This document shows, piece by piece, positions 10,337 through 19,199 of a stretch of DNA of 64,000 nt; positions within the stretch are counted from its first letter, which is position 1; each line of letters starts with the position of its first letter. Source of the DNA: Proteus cibi (GTDB taxonomy: Bacteria > Pseudomonadota > Gammaproteobacteria > Enterobacterales > Enterobacteriaceae); assembly GCF_003144405.1 (NCBI RefSeq), contig NZ_PENW01000011.1, positions 66,820-130,819 on the forward strand, read 5' to 3'. A program made the translations under genes and the position numbers. The notes under the pieces were generated by a model. That model did no database searches. It was not told the origin of the DNA and saw nothing but the letters and a program-made list of their open reading frames with translations.

Positions 10337-13300
10337 TTAAAATTGTGCAGTCACACCTAATCGGAACGTTCTTCCGGGTGCAGGCATACCTGATCGCGTT
10401 AATGGATCAATGTAATATTCGTTTAATAAATTACTGCCGGTTATTTCAAACGATAAATTAGGGCTATATTGATAATTAATATAGGCATCAACAGTAAAGA
10501 CTTTTGCCCAACGCATCGGGTTATTATTTCTGCCATACATTTCTCTTGGTAACTTTTCTTTTAGCCATTTTTCATCTTTATTTTCCACTTCTGATGAATA
10601 GAGCCAACGACTGCCAATTTCTAATTTATTCTCTAGCCAACGAGTCCCTAAATGTAAATTAATCGAATATTTAGGCTGAATAGAAGTGCGTAAAAAACCA
10701 CCTGGATATCCCCCCGTCATACATTCTTTAATACCTAAGAAACCAAAAGGATCATAGTGACTAAAGGCATTTTTATCGCATACCTTATTTTTATGGCTAT
10801 AAACTAAAGCTGTATCCATAAAAATAAAACCGTTATCAAAACGTGCTTGAACTTCCAACCCTTCTAATTTTTGCTTTTCAAATTGCCTAATTTGCCAATT
10901 CGCATCTCTATCAAACACATTTTCAATATTGGTATAAAAATAATTTATTTTAACGTCAGCATGGCGCTCGATATTAAGCCAATCGGTCAAATCAAACACA
11001 ACACCAAACTCTGTACTCTTCGCTCGTTCTGGTTTTAATTTAAAGCCGTAATAGCGGGCTTTAGAGCCTGATAACCCACTGGTGTCTTCAAATAAATTGG
11101 GTAAACGCAGTTGCTCGGAATAACGTCCATAAAAGCGCAATATCTCGTTAGCATACACCGTCGCAGATATGAGTGGTGAAAATGCCCCATGCTGATAACT
11201 GGGTTCTTGTGCGAAATTATCTTTATCATCAGAAAAATAAATAGGGATTGGATTTGTTACCCCCATTTCATATTTATTTACTAAATTGCCTGTAATTGGA
11301 TCGGGTACTTTTTCATTGATATTAAGATAACCGTTTAAAAAAATATTATTGCTTTTAGTTAATTCGCCATTTTTATCATAAAGTAATGCGGTATACTCCG
11401 TGATCATAGGGCGCTTTTGGGGAGATTTTATGTTTAAATTTCCTTGTTCATCACGAAGAAAATCATCTTGTATCATATGAACTTGAGTTTTATTAACTTC
11501 ATGATGATTAATAATCTTTTCTTTTATTTCAGGCGATAATTTTTCATATTCAGGATAAACAAATTTAGAGAGTAAAAACTCACGCACTTTTTTATCTATT
11601 TCTGGATGACGTCGATAATTTTTAAGCTCTTCAGGTAAGCTTTCTACATCCACCTGATGGTAAGCTCTATATAATAAATATTCCTCCGCAGTTAATGTTC
11701 GTCGATAAGGAAGAATAAAACCTCTTATTGAAGGGGATTTTTCATAACCTTTTACGTTATTCCGTCGCTTATTATTTAAAAAAGTATCTGTTAAATGATA
11801 ATAATGGTATTTCCCCCCCGCAGTAATGGCTAACCAAGAAAGCGGTTTCCAATCTGTGGAAAGGGCTAAGTTGACTTCATGACGTTGCCCTGCTCGCCCT
11901 GAGGTAACAAAATCAAAACCTGTCGGTAATTCCAATTCATCACTATCTAATTTTTCAAATTGATAGTTACTAGAAAATGAAATAGAAAATTGGGGTGATA
12001 ATTTAAATATCGAAGATAAATCAATACCATAACGGTTATTTTCTTGATAAAGAGAAGATGTATCAATAAAACGGATATCTGTCTTTAAATCCAAGTTAGA
12101 TGAAAACATATCACTATAATCAATATTCTTGGGTACTCTTGGTTCACCTCCCCGAGTATTGGTATGTCCAGAGGTTACATTACCCCATAGCCGTAACAAT
12201 AAATCGGTTTGTTTATCTTCTGGTTTATATTGATAAGTTAATATTCCCGCCTGTTGATTAATCGTTGCTAATGGCCATTGAGTCACTAAGTTTTTTTCGT
12301 AACGAGCCCACTCTAATCGTAATGGCATAATATCGCCAAACAATAAGTCTGTGTATCGGTAATTAATGGAAAAACGGTGTGCTGATTCAGGAAATAATGT
12401 CCCTTTAATTAAAAAAGAACGATTACGGCTGGATGTATTCGGTACTTCATTACCAGGGCGATAAATATGGGCAATAAATGGAACATAAGGTGTCAATCTT
12501 ACTTTATAATCATTTGAATGAATGGATTTCATATTATCTGTTTCTAGATAGGCTTTTGTGTTTCTTTTTCCTGCTAAGTAATTTCCTTTTTCTCGTAATG
12601 CATAGGCAAATAATAAATTAAACTTTTCTTTTTCAAACCCAACACCTAGGCGAAATGAATGATCATGAAAACGCCAATCTTTATTTTTTTGCGGTGTTAT
12701 TTCTAAAGCGGGATCACTGATTTTTGTTCCTTTATGATGAAATTGAGGATATTTTCGATAATCTTCTAGCATATTTAAATAAACTTCTTTATACCGTGTA
12801 GAGTTATTACTCATATCTCCTTTAAAATTAATCCCAAAAGAGTCACCCATAGGCACAATATCGCGAATATCTAGGGTTTTAATCGCAATACCGCCACCAA
12901 TACCTGTTTTCATATCTGGGGTTAATGAAGGACCTTTTTCAATATAGATACTACTAATCAGATTAGAATCAATATAGTTACGATTAGAGGCACCACTATA
13001 CCCACGATAAACGGTAATCGCTTGCTCGGTCCCATCCACAGTAATAGGAATTCGCCCTTGTCCTTGAATACCGCGAATATTAGGATCAAGTGCCCCACCA
13101 TTACGCGCTTCACCACTATAAACCCCAATGGCGCTTTTTAATAAATCAGCCGGAGAAACACCTTGATAACGCTCTAATAGCGCTTTACCTAAATAAACAT
13201 TAGAGACATCTTTCTCATAAACTTGTGAATAACCTTGTGTCTCTTTTTCTTTATTATCAGAAATCTGAATATGACCAAGATCGGTTTTATCTTCTTTGGC

Positions 13301-13384
13301 GTGCAGATAAAAGCAAGGAGAAAATAGCGATAGAGAAACGAAGATTGAAACAACTTTTCGCTTTTTAAAAAGCATGATATGCAT
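10337..13384 (-). CDS. TonB-dependent outer-membrane receptor, hemophilin/TbpA type
   Basis: The 1015-residue protein has a signal peptide (about residues 1-29, KKRKVVSIFVSLSLFSPCFYLHA), a TonB-box-like region, a plug domain with SPADLLKSAIGVYSGEARNG and NIRGIQGQGRIPITVDGTEQ, and a beta-barrel ending in GRTFRLGVTAQF with terminal phenylalanine, the outer-membrane assembly signal. It belongs to the haemoglobin/transferrin/lactoferrin receptor class. Long barrel loops with charged stretches (about residues 540-700) suggest binding of a protein ligand. Upstream slam and hemophilin-like genes point to uptake of haem delivered by the secreted hemophore. The ligand is inferred from context. The MHIM start is kept because AGGTC lies 5-6 bases upstream. 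Confidence 0.9.
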   Translation of the reverse strand: MHIMLFKKRKVVSIFVSLSLFSPCFYLHAKEDKTDLGHIQISDNKEKETQGYSQVYEKDVSNVYLGKALLERYQGVSPADLLKSAIGVYSGEARNGGALDPNIRGIQGQGRIPITVDGTEQAITVYRGYSGASNRNYIDSNLISSIYIEKGPSLTPDMKTGIGGGIAIKTLDIRDIVPMGDSFGINFKGDMSNNSTRYKEVYLNMLEDYRKYPQFHHKGTKISDPALEITPQKNKDWRFHDHSFRLGVGFEKEKFNLLFAYALREKGNYLAGKRNTKAYLETDNMKSIHSNDYKVRLTPYVPFIAHIYRPGNEVPNTSSRNRSFLIKGTLFPESAHRFSINYRYTDLLFGDIMPLRLEWARYEKNLVTQWPLATINQQAGILTYQYKPEDKQTDLLLRLWGNVTSGHTNTRGGEPRVPKNIDYSDMFSSNLDLKTDIRFIDTSSLYQENNRYGIDLSSIFKLSPQFSISFSSNYQFEKLDSDELELPTGFDFVTSGRAGQRHEVNLALSTDWKPLSWLAITAGGKYHYYHLTDTFLNNKRRNNVKGYEKSPSIRGFILPYRRTLTAEEYLLYRAYHQVDVESLPEELKNYRRHPEIDKKVREFLLSKFVYPEYEKLSPEIKEKIINHHEVNKTQVHMIQDDFLRDEQGNLNIKSPQKRPMITEYTALLYDKNGELTKSNNIFLNGYLNINEKVPDPITGNLVNKYEMGVTNPIPIYFSDDKDNFAQEPSYQHGAFSPLISATVYANEILRFYGRYSEQLRLPNLFEDTSGLSGSKARYYGFKLKPERAKSTEFGVVFDLTDWLNIERHADVKINYFYTNIENVFDRDANWQIRQFEKQKLEGLEVQARFDNGFIFMDTALVYSHKNKVCDKNAFSHYDPFGFLGIKECMTGGYPGGFLRTSIQPKYSINLHLGTRWLENKLEIGSRWLYSSEVENKDEKWLKEKLPREMYGRNNNPMRWAKVFTVDAYINYQYSPNLSFEITGSNLLNEYYIDPLTRSGMPAPGRTFRLGVTAQF

Positions 13385-13425
13385 TGTTTGACCTATTCAA
13401 TTAATAAAGGAAGTAATTTATTTAA

Positions 13426-14790
13426 TTAAAATTGTTTTTCTAATTTAAATAATACTTCATGTTGCTGATATTGATATAACCAATCCACATTGCTTAATCT
13501 TCGGGTATAACGTAACTCTATTGCGGGATAAAACCCTAAAATAAAGGGTGATTTATTTTTAATATTGGTTGTAAAAATAAAGCTATTGTCTTTTCTTCTC
13601 TTTTTTAATAAAGGATTATAGTTATTAAATTGTTTAAATTGATACTGTAAAAAAAGAGACATATGCCAATTTACTGACAATGGATAATAAACGCCATTTT
13701 TTATACCATACAGCTGATAATTTAATAAAGTGTTTTTTTTACGACCTAATTGATAATTTAATTGATTAACTAAATTCACTCTATTATTTAAATAATAGTT
13801 ATGATTAGTGCTATAACTCAGTCGCTGAGTATTTAAATTCTTTAACGTTTCTTGATATTTCTTTATTTTATAATCCAAACTTAAATTAATAGTTTGCTTT
13901 TTATTAATCAAATAAGAAAATTGTGTTTCACTTCCCCAGGCTTGATATTCATATTGAGTTGGTGTTTTTTTTATTTCGTAATAAGGTGTGATTGACCATT
14001 GATATTGAGGTTTTTGGTAGCGATAGCCCAGTTGGGTATATAACGCAAGAAAATTAGCACTACGGTAAGAGTGATAATCGATATATCGTGCATAAGTATA
14101 AGAAGAAAAAGTATGGTGAGAATAAAGAATAAAAGGCTGATAAAAAGAAAAATAATGAGCAAGTCCTGTTGATATAATGGGTTTAGCACCTCTTAGCGTC
14201 ATTTTTCTTTGAGTAGATTGAGAGACAATTTTTTCAGCTAAATCAGGTGCGTGATTAATATTATCATCATAAAAGAAACTAAGTTGATAGAAACGTTGGC
14301 CTTGAAAATAAGAGGCTAATTTAGCTCTATAAAACGCAATAGATTGGATAATATCTTTAGGTAAATCAACCACATTGCTCAATTGATTAAGTTGTCGTTG
14401 TGCTTTTTTATATTCTCGTAAATGAAAATAAAGCTGAATTAACCCTGTTTGCGCTGGGATAAAATCGACTTTTTGTTTAAGTTGCTGCTGATAATAAAAT
14501 TCGGCGTTTAAAAAATCGCCTTTTATTTGAGCTAAAAGCGCTTTAGCGTAATCAATTAATAGTGTTTCATGTAAAGGTAATTGTTGATAGTTCAGTAATA
14601 GTTCTTCAGCCTTTTTCCACTGCTGTTGCTGTAAAGCGCGATAAAGTTGTTGCCCTATTTGTGCAACTTGGTGTTGAGGTGAAAAATAGGAGAATAAAAT
14701 CGCATTATTTTCGTTGGCGTTTATTTTTAATGGAACAAGTAACACACTAATGATAATAAATAATTTTATTCGTTTTTGATAATAACGCAT
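13426..14790 (-). CDS. Surface lipoprotein assembly modifier (Slam, type XI secretion translocator)
   Basis: Slam proteins are outer-membrane barrels that move TbpB-like, hemophilin-like and related proteins to the surface or out of the cell. The 454-residue product has a signal peptide (about 1-25), an N-terminal TPR-like helical domain (about 35-150, with LLNYQQLPLHETLLIDYAKAL and AEFYYQQQLKQK), and a Tyr/Gln-rich beta-barrel of about 290 residues that ends in phenylalanine (LFKLEKQF). Family and size fit DUF560/Slam. AGGA lies 6 bases before the ATG. It is encoded between its likely substrate (upstream) and the TonB-dependent receptor. Confidence 0.85.
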   Translation of the reverse strand: MRYYQKRIKLFIIISVLLVPLKINANENNAILFSYFSPQHQVAQIGQQLYRALQQQQWKKAEELLLNYQQLPLHETLLIDYAKALLAQIKGDFLNAEFYYQQQLKQKVDFIPAQTGLIQLYFHLREYKKAQRQLNQLSNVVDLPKDIIQSIAFYRAKLASYFQGQRFYQLSFFYDDNINHAPDLAEKIVSQSTQRKMTLRGAKPIISTGLAHYFSFYQPFILYSHHTFSSYTYARYIDYHSYRSANFLALYTQLGYRYQKPQYQWSITPYYEIKKTPTQYEYQAWGSETQFSYLINKKQTINLSLDYKIKKYQETLKNLNTQRLSYSTNHNYYLNNRVNLVNQLNYQLGRKKNTLLNYQLYGIKNGVYYPLSVNWHMSLFLQYQFKQFNNYNPLLKKRRKDNSFIFTTNIKNKSPFILGFYPAIELRYTRRLSNVDWLYQYQQHEVLFKLEKQF

Positions 14791-14845
14791 GGTATATCCT
14801 TATAATAAAAATCGACCTATTCCTTAAGGTCGGTTTATTTTTGAT

Positions 14846-14884
14846 AAAAAAAAACAGATAACCCTATACCTGATTATCTGTTGC
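14846..14884 (-). terminator. Internal terminator/attenuator between the hemophilin-like gene and slam
   Basis: On the minus strand a perfect 9-bp stem AACAGATAA/TTATCTGTT (14853-14861 with 14874-14882) is followed by a run of nine T residues. It sits in the gap between the secreted-protein gene and slam. A partly effective terminator here would give more hemophore message than translocator or receptor message. A second short hairpin (GACC...GGTC near 14811-14832) follows before the slam start. Confidence 0.8.
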
Positions 14885-14974
14885 TAACATTTAGCTTAAT
14901 GACCACTAATACCACTTTTAAAGAATTAACCGATTGTATTACCAAACAAATTTATAATATTATTTTTGAAAAAA

Positions 14975-15751
14975 TTAAGAAGCATCCGTGCTTGCTATTA
15001 TTTCTTCACTTTCACTACTCTCTTTCGTACCACCAAAACCGATATCTTTTGTGTGATCCGAACTAAATACCACAATACCCGCTAACGCTTCGGCACTTTC
15101 GCCAAAAAAGGCACCTTCAACAATCCCCGATGTTGTACCTTCTTTTGCATCTGCAGAAAACGTCACTTGGTTATTGGCGGTATAAAGATTTCCACCTTCT
15201 AACTCAACCGTACGTTGACTATTCGTCAATGAACCTTCAATTTTCTTTTGTGAAAAATCAACATCAAACGTACCTGAAAGTAGATTACTACCGCTGTATT
15301 GGCTAATACCGGTTACCGTATAAGTCGCGCTATCTGTTGGTAATGTGGTTGTCACATCTTTACCCACATAATAGGTTTGGTGTGTTGCATCCGTTGCTGA
15401 TGTTGTTTTTGCCCAGTCACCAAAATAGACATTGGCATCCGTAATTTTAGCGAAGTGAAAAATCCCCATATCTCTATGAGTATTATTAGGTTGAATAGTA
15501 TGAATACCATTACTATCAGCAACACCTCTCGCTAAAGAAGCAAAACCAATTTTTTTCCCACCTCCTATGTTACTAATACCCACACCAGGTTCGCCAGCCA
15601 CTGTTTTATGAGGACCATATTGTATTTCATCAGTCGGACCTACACTCATGGTAGTTAATGACCCGCTTTGATTAGAATGAATTTCAGCTTGTACAGCATG
15701 AGTCCCCATTAATATAAATAATGCGCAGACTAATTTATTACGTTTTTTCAT
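14975..15751 (-). CDS. Hemophilin-like, Slam-dependent secreted protein
   Basis: The 258-residue product starts at the second ATG (MKKRNKLV), which has GGAAG five bases upstream. The signal peptide ends at VQA-E near residue 22, with no lipobox cysteine, so the mature protein should be secreted or soluble rather than a lipoprotein. The C-terminal part (about 160-245) has the small beta-barrel pattern of the TbpB/factor H-binding/hemophilin superfamily, including EGAFFGESAEALAGIVVF and IGFGG. The central part (about 70-130) would be the ligand-binding handle. With slam, a TonB-dependent receptor and tonB downstream, this matches the known HphA-type haem acquisition operons. The haem ligand is inferred. 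What follows the barrel is an acidic Ser/Glu tail. Confidence 0.8.
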   Translation of the reverse strand: MKKRNKLVCALFILMGTHAVQAEIHSNQSGSLTTMSVGPTDEIQYGPHKTVAGEPGVGISNIGGGKKIGFASLARGVADSNGIHTIQPNNTHRDMGIFHFAKITDANVYFGDWAKTTSATDATHQTYYVGKDVTTTLPTDSATYTVTGISQYSGSNLLSGTFDVDFSQKKIEGSLTNSQRTVELEGGNLYTANNQVTFSADAKEGTTSGIVEGAFFGESAEALAGIVVFSSDHTKDIGFGGTKESSESEEIIASTDAS

Positions 15752-16172
15752 AATAACTTCCATATTATTAGTTTAAGGGTGTGGCTACTTATTATAAATA
15801 ACAAGTAGCCACTTACAGAGATATTAATATTTTATCTTTACAGCTTCACTTACGAATATAAAGCTTGCTGTTTCTGGCGTAGGTAATATTAAATAAATCT
15901 CTTTCCTTGTAAATAACACATTTTAATTACAGAGATTTTAATTAACCTTATTTATATTATGAGAATTAAATTAATTAAATGATTTAACTTAATTTTTTAT
16001 TTAAACACATAAAAATCCAATAAATATTTTATGTTTATTTTTGTGAGCAAACTCGCAATTATTTATCTTTATTTCTTTTAAAACTAATTGATATATATTA
16101 GATGTTTCAACTTATTATAAGTTATATATCTTTAATGTAATCATGGCTAAAATTAAAAAAGCTTTTTATTTA
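15752..16172. promoter_or_regulatory. Leader and promoter region of the hemophilin operon
   Basis: This AT-rich stretch has no gene. On the minus strand, 30 bases before the hemophilin start, there is a perfect 10-bp hairpin GTGGCTACTT/AAGTAGCCAC (15781-15790 with 15803-15812) that would lie in the mRNA leader. At 15957-15975 the sequence TTATGAGAATTAAATTAAT carries one good Fur half-site (ATGAGAAT) and one poor half, so iron regulation by Fur is possible but weakly supported. Confidence 0.4.
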
Positions 16173-17060
16173 TTATATTTTATTTATTTCCTCAGAAATT
16201 ATTTTTATAAAAATATCACGATCTTTATTCTGAATATTATTATTCCAAATAACACCTATTTCCCATTGTGTATACAAACCAGACAGTGGCAATAGAGTGA
16301 CTTTTTGCTTGTCACAAATAAGTTCTGCATTTTTAGGCACTAATGCCATTCCTAATCCAGCAGCAACTAGCGCTAACTGCGTTTGAATATCTTGCGATTG
16401 CTGTAATACACGAGGTTTGATTTGATGATGTTTTAAAAAATCATAGATTTGTTGATGCAATTTTTTCCCTTTTTCAGGCACCAACTGAATCAACCCAAGT
16501 GTATTAAAGTAGTGTAATGGATCATCATCCGCTTCTAACACCATAATAGTTTGTGTGGGGATGGCTAACATCAGCCGCTCTTTGACTAATGAAATACCTT
16601 TTAGTGGCTCTGTAACCGGTAAACGTGAAAACGCGAGATCAAGCTCACCTAGAAGTAATTTATCTTCCATAGTGTTAGAGGGCATATCATCGATATGAAC
16701 GGTAATATCAGGATGAGCCCGATTAAACTTTGCCAATAATGGTGTAATAAAATGTAATGAGGACAAACCAAACCCCGCATAAAGTGTTATTTTTTGGGGT
16801 TCACTTAATTGACGTGCTTGTTTTTCTAGAACACGAGCTTCTCTTAAAACTGATTGAGATTGACTCAGTAAATACTGTCCTTCAGGCGTTAATTTTGCAC
16901 CATGACGCCCGCGCTGAAAAAGAGTGATGCCTAACTGAAATTCCAGTGTTTTTATCTGTTTAGTGAGTGCTGGTTGGCTAATACAAAGCCTTGATGACGC
17001 TTCACCATAATGTTCTGTTTCAGCTAAAACAACAAAAGCATTCAATAAACGGGTATCCAT
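16173..17060 (-). CDS. LysR-type transcriptional regulator
   Basis: The 295-residue product has the LysR N-terminal winged helix-turn-helix (residues 1-60: MDTRLLNAFVVLAETEHYGEASSRLCISQPALTKQI region) and a C-terminal effector domain from about 90. Its nearest named relatives cannot be told from sequence reading; the head is CynR-like. It is transcribed in the same direction as the nitrilase-family gene 174 bases upstream, but a terminator between them means it has its own transcript. It may control that enzyme gene; the target is not established. Confidence 0.9.
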   Translation of the reverse strand: MDTRLLNAFVVLAETEHYGEASSRLCISQPALTKQIKTLEFQLGITLFQRGRHGAKLTPEGQYLLSQSQSVLREARVLEKQARQLSEPQKITLYAGFGLSSLHFITPLLAKFNRAHPDITVHIDDMPSNTMEDKLLLGELDLAFSRLPVTEPLKGISLVKERLMLAIPTQTIMVLEADDDPLHYFNTLGLIQLVPEKGKKLHQQIYDFLKHHQIKPRVLQQSQDIQTQLALVAAGLGMALVPKNAELICDKQKVTLLPLSGLYTQWEIGVIWNNNIQNKDRDIFIKIISEEINKI

Positions 17061-17193
17061 GATTAATCATTAATCCTATCTTATTTTTCCTTTTATAATT
17101 CTAACATAGAATAAATAAATAAAATTAATAACCAATATCAATATATTGATAAGCAAAGAAAATAGATTAAATTGAGATTATTCTTTAGTTAAT

Positions 17194-17229
17194 ACAAAAA
17201 CAGCCCATAAAATAAAAGCTGTTTTTTTA
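17194..17229 (-). terminator. Terminator after the nitrilase-family gene
   Basis: Minus-strand stem AAAAACAGC/GCTGTTTTT (17196-17204 with 17218-17226) is followed by a T-rich tail (GTTTTTGTATT). It begins just after the stop of the gene at 17235. Confidence 0.8.
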
Positions 17230-17234
17230 TTGAA

Positions 17235-18212
17235 TTACTCTTTACCAAATCGAACCAATATAGGATTTTGTTCATTCCCTAACTTTGTCGTTAATATCGA
17301 ATAAAGTTCTGGTCTGCGCCCCGTTAACCAGCGTCTTCCTGTTGAGTTTTCTAATAATGAAAGGTCAAGATCCGCAATCACCATATCATCATTAATCGCT
17401 TTACTCTCTTTTACTACACGCCCATAAGGGTCAATGATCATTGCATTCCCTGTACGGATCTCTTCTTCATCACGACCTACCCCATTGCTAAATAAGACAA
17501 ACATGCCGTTATCATGAGCTCTTGCAGGTAACCAACGCATTAACCAACCTTTTCCATGCTCACCTTGAAATGCCTCTTGTAATGATTGTGGATCTTGATG
17601 TCGATTTTCCCAAAGCGTCATGGGAATAGGCTTCATACTCTGTGGGCTACGTGAATTTGTTCCCCCCGTTTGATGAGGAGCAAGTAAAATATCCGCACCT
17701 AATAATGCATTAGCGCGCGCATTTTCTACCAAGTTATTATCCCAGCAAATTAATACTCCCATTTTAACGCCCCAAGGCGTTGCAAATACAGTGTATTGCT
17801 CACCACTTTTGATGATCGGGTGTTCGAAGGCGTGTAATTTACGATGCTTATGCAAAGAGCCATCAGGCATACAAACAACCCATGTATTATAGAGAGTATC
17901 GTCTGCAGCTCGCTCAATCAGCCCGACACCTATCGCCATTTGATGCGCTATCGCTTTTTGTTTTATTAACGCTAAAGATCCACTGTCACCACAGTTAGAG
18001 ACGCGTTCACTTAATGCATAGATTGCATGTTCTGGTAATTTAGGAACGTGCCAATATCCTGTAATGCACATTTCAGGAAACACTAATACATTTACTTTTT
18101 CACTGATTGCATTATCTATAAACTGATGAATTTTTGCTAAATTATAGGCTTTGTCGTTTGCTTTATGCTGAAACTGCACTGTAGCAACGCGTAATATTTT
18201 AGAGGTGTTCAT
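17235..18212 (-). CDS. Carbon-nitrogen hydrolase (nitrilase superfamily)
   Basis: The 325-residue product has the nitrilase-superfamily triad: Glu47 in FPEMCITGY, Lys125 in HRKLHAFE, and Cys156 in VLICWDNN. These enzymes hydrolyse amide or nitrile carbon-nitrogen bonds in the cytoplasm. The substrate cannot be assigned; omega-amidase, carbamoyl-amidase and aliphatic amidase-like activities are all possible. There is no signal peptide. It is followed by its own terminator and then a LysR gene, and is divergent from the small secreted-protein gene at 18413. Confidence 0.88.
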   Translation of the reverse strand: MNTSKILRVATVQFQHKANDKAYNLAKIHQFIDNAISEKVNVLVFPEMCITGYWHVPKLPEHAIYALSERVSNCGDSGSLALIKQKAIAHQMAIGVGLIERAADDTLYNTWVVCMPDGSLHKHRKLHAFEHPIIKSGEQYTVFATPWGVKMGVLICWDNNLVENARANALLGADILLAPHQTGGTNSRSPQSMKPIPMTLWENRHQDPQSLQEAFQGEHGKGWLMRWLPARAHDNGMFVLFSNGVGRDEEEIRTGNAMIIDPYGRVVKESKAINDDMVIADLDLSLLENSTGRRWLTGRRPELYSILTTKLGNEQNPILVRFGKE

Positions 18213-18412
18213 ACGTTTTTACCTGTTAGACCTTATTTCTTTTTCAATATAAAAACGTATTTATTGTTTAAAAGATAATCACTTATTCTCTACTTTCGAT
18301 AACTTTTTGGAATGAAATAAAATAACAGCAAGAAATAACAGGGTTCTATACCTCTGTTTCACGGAATAAATACCTTATTTTTTGGCATCATAATGGCAAT
18401 AAAGGAGTATTT

Positions 18413-18949
18413 ATGTTTGCTAAGTCCCTATTTATAATTCTTTCATTATTAGGATTATCGGTTTCCTGTTTGGCAGGAGATGGCTTAGTGGATAGAACAT
18501 GGACACCCCCAGGATTAGAGACACAAAGTTATCGACAAGCATTAAGGCAACCGACCGCAACCTCTCGATATACTCTGTTTAATATCACACCAGATATGCC
18601 TGTTCCGGGTGGTGAAAGCCATTCTGATCCTCAAGGTATTCGTTATATTGCAATGAAGTATGGCCCTTATGGTCAGCCTGAACATTATAAAACCTACCAA
18701 ATTATGTTTTCTCACTATTCAAATAGTAGTACGAAAAAAATTCGCTATTTAGGTGAGTTATATACTGTTGTGGGTGATATCTATTTAATTGATCCTTTTG
18801 CAACCGCCAATGAATGGCAACGTGGTCGTAGCCAAATTGTTGAAGAGTACTACGAGATATTAGATGCTCATGGAAATAGAACAGGCAAAGGATTACGTTT
18901 TAATAATTGGGATAAACCAATTCATATAACTAAATGGTTATCAAATTAA
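18413..18949 (+). CDS. Unrecognised secreted protein with N-terminal signal peptide
   Basis: The 178-residue product has a hydrophobic N-terminus (FAKSLFIILSLLGLSVSCLAG) that fits a signal peptide cut after CLA, so it is probably periplasmic or outside. A Cys near residue 19 makes a lipoprotein reading possible, but LSVSC is not followed by the typical pattern and SPase I cleavage looks more likely. The mature part is rich in Tyr, Gly and Pro, with a GESHSDPQGIRYIAMKYGPYGQ stretch and RFNNWDKP near the end. I do not recognise a family. A GGAG ribosome site precedes the ATG. It stands alone, divergent from the amidohydrolase gene. Confidence 0.75.
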   Translation: MFAKSLFIILSLLGLSVSCLAGDGLVDRTWTPPGLETQSYRQALRQPTATSRYTLFNITPDMPVPGGESHSDPQGIRYIAMKYGPYGQPEHYKTYQIMFSHYSNSSTKKIRYLGELYTVVGDIYLIDPFATANEWQRGRSQIVEEYYEILDAHGNRTGKGLRFNNWDKPIHITKWLSN

Positions 18950-19199
18950 TATACTCTTAATCAATATTCTATTTTGTTAATTCTCTCTTAATGTCGTCAT
19001 TTTTTCTTTTATTAAAATAGGTACTATGAATATTAACTCCCATTAATACTTTCTAGGTTTATATAAATAAAAAATATAAGAATATCAATAACGGACATTA
19101 TTCTCTTAATTTCTATTTAATTATTTCTCTCCATAGAAGTTTAATTCAAAGAAAAATGCGTTTTTATTTTACTTATCTATTTCAAATAATCATTAGCTT

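Noticed and set aside
14881-15066. Plus-strand 61-residue frame
   Set aside because: It overlaps the 3' end of the hemophilin-like gene on the other strand and covers part of a terminator hairpin.
15957-15975. Full Fur box before the hemophilin operon
   Set aside because: Only one half-site fits well; it is kept as a weak candidate and not listed as a separate feature.
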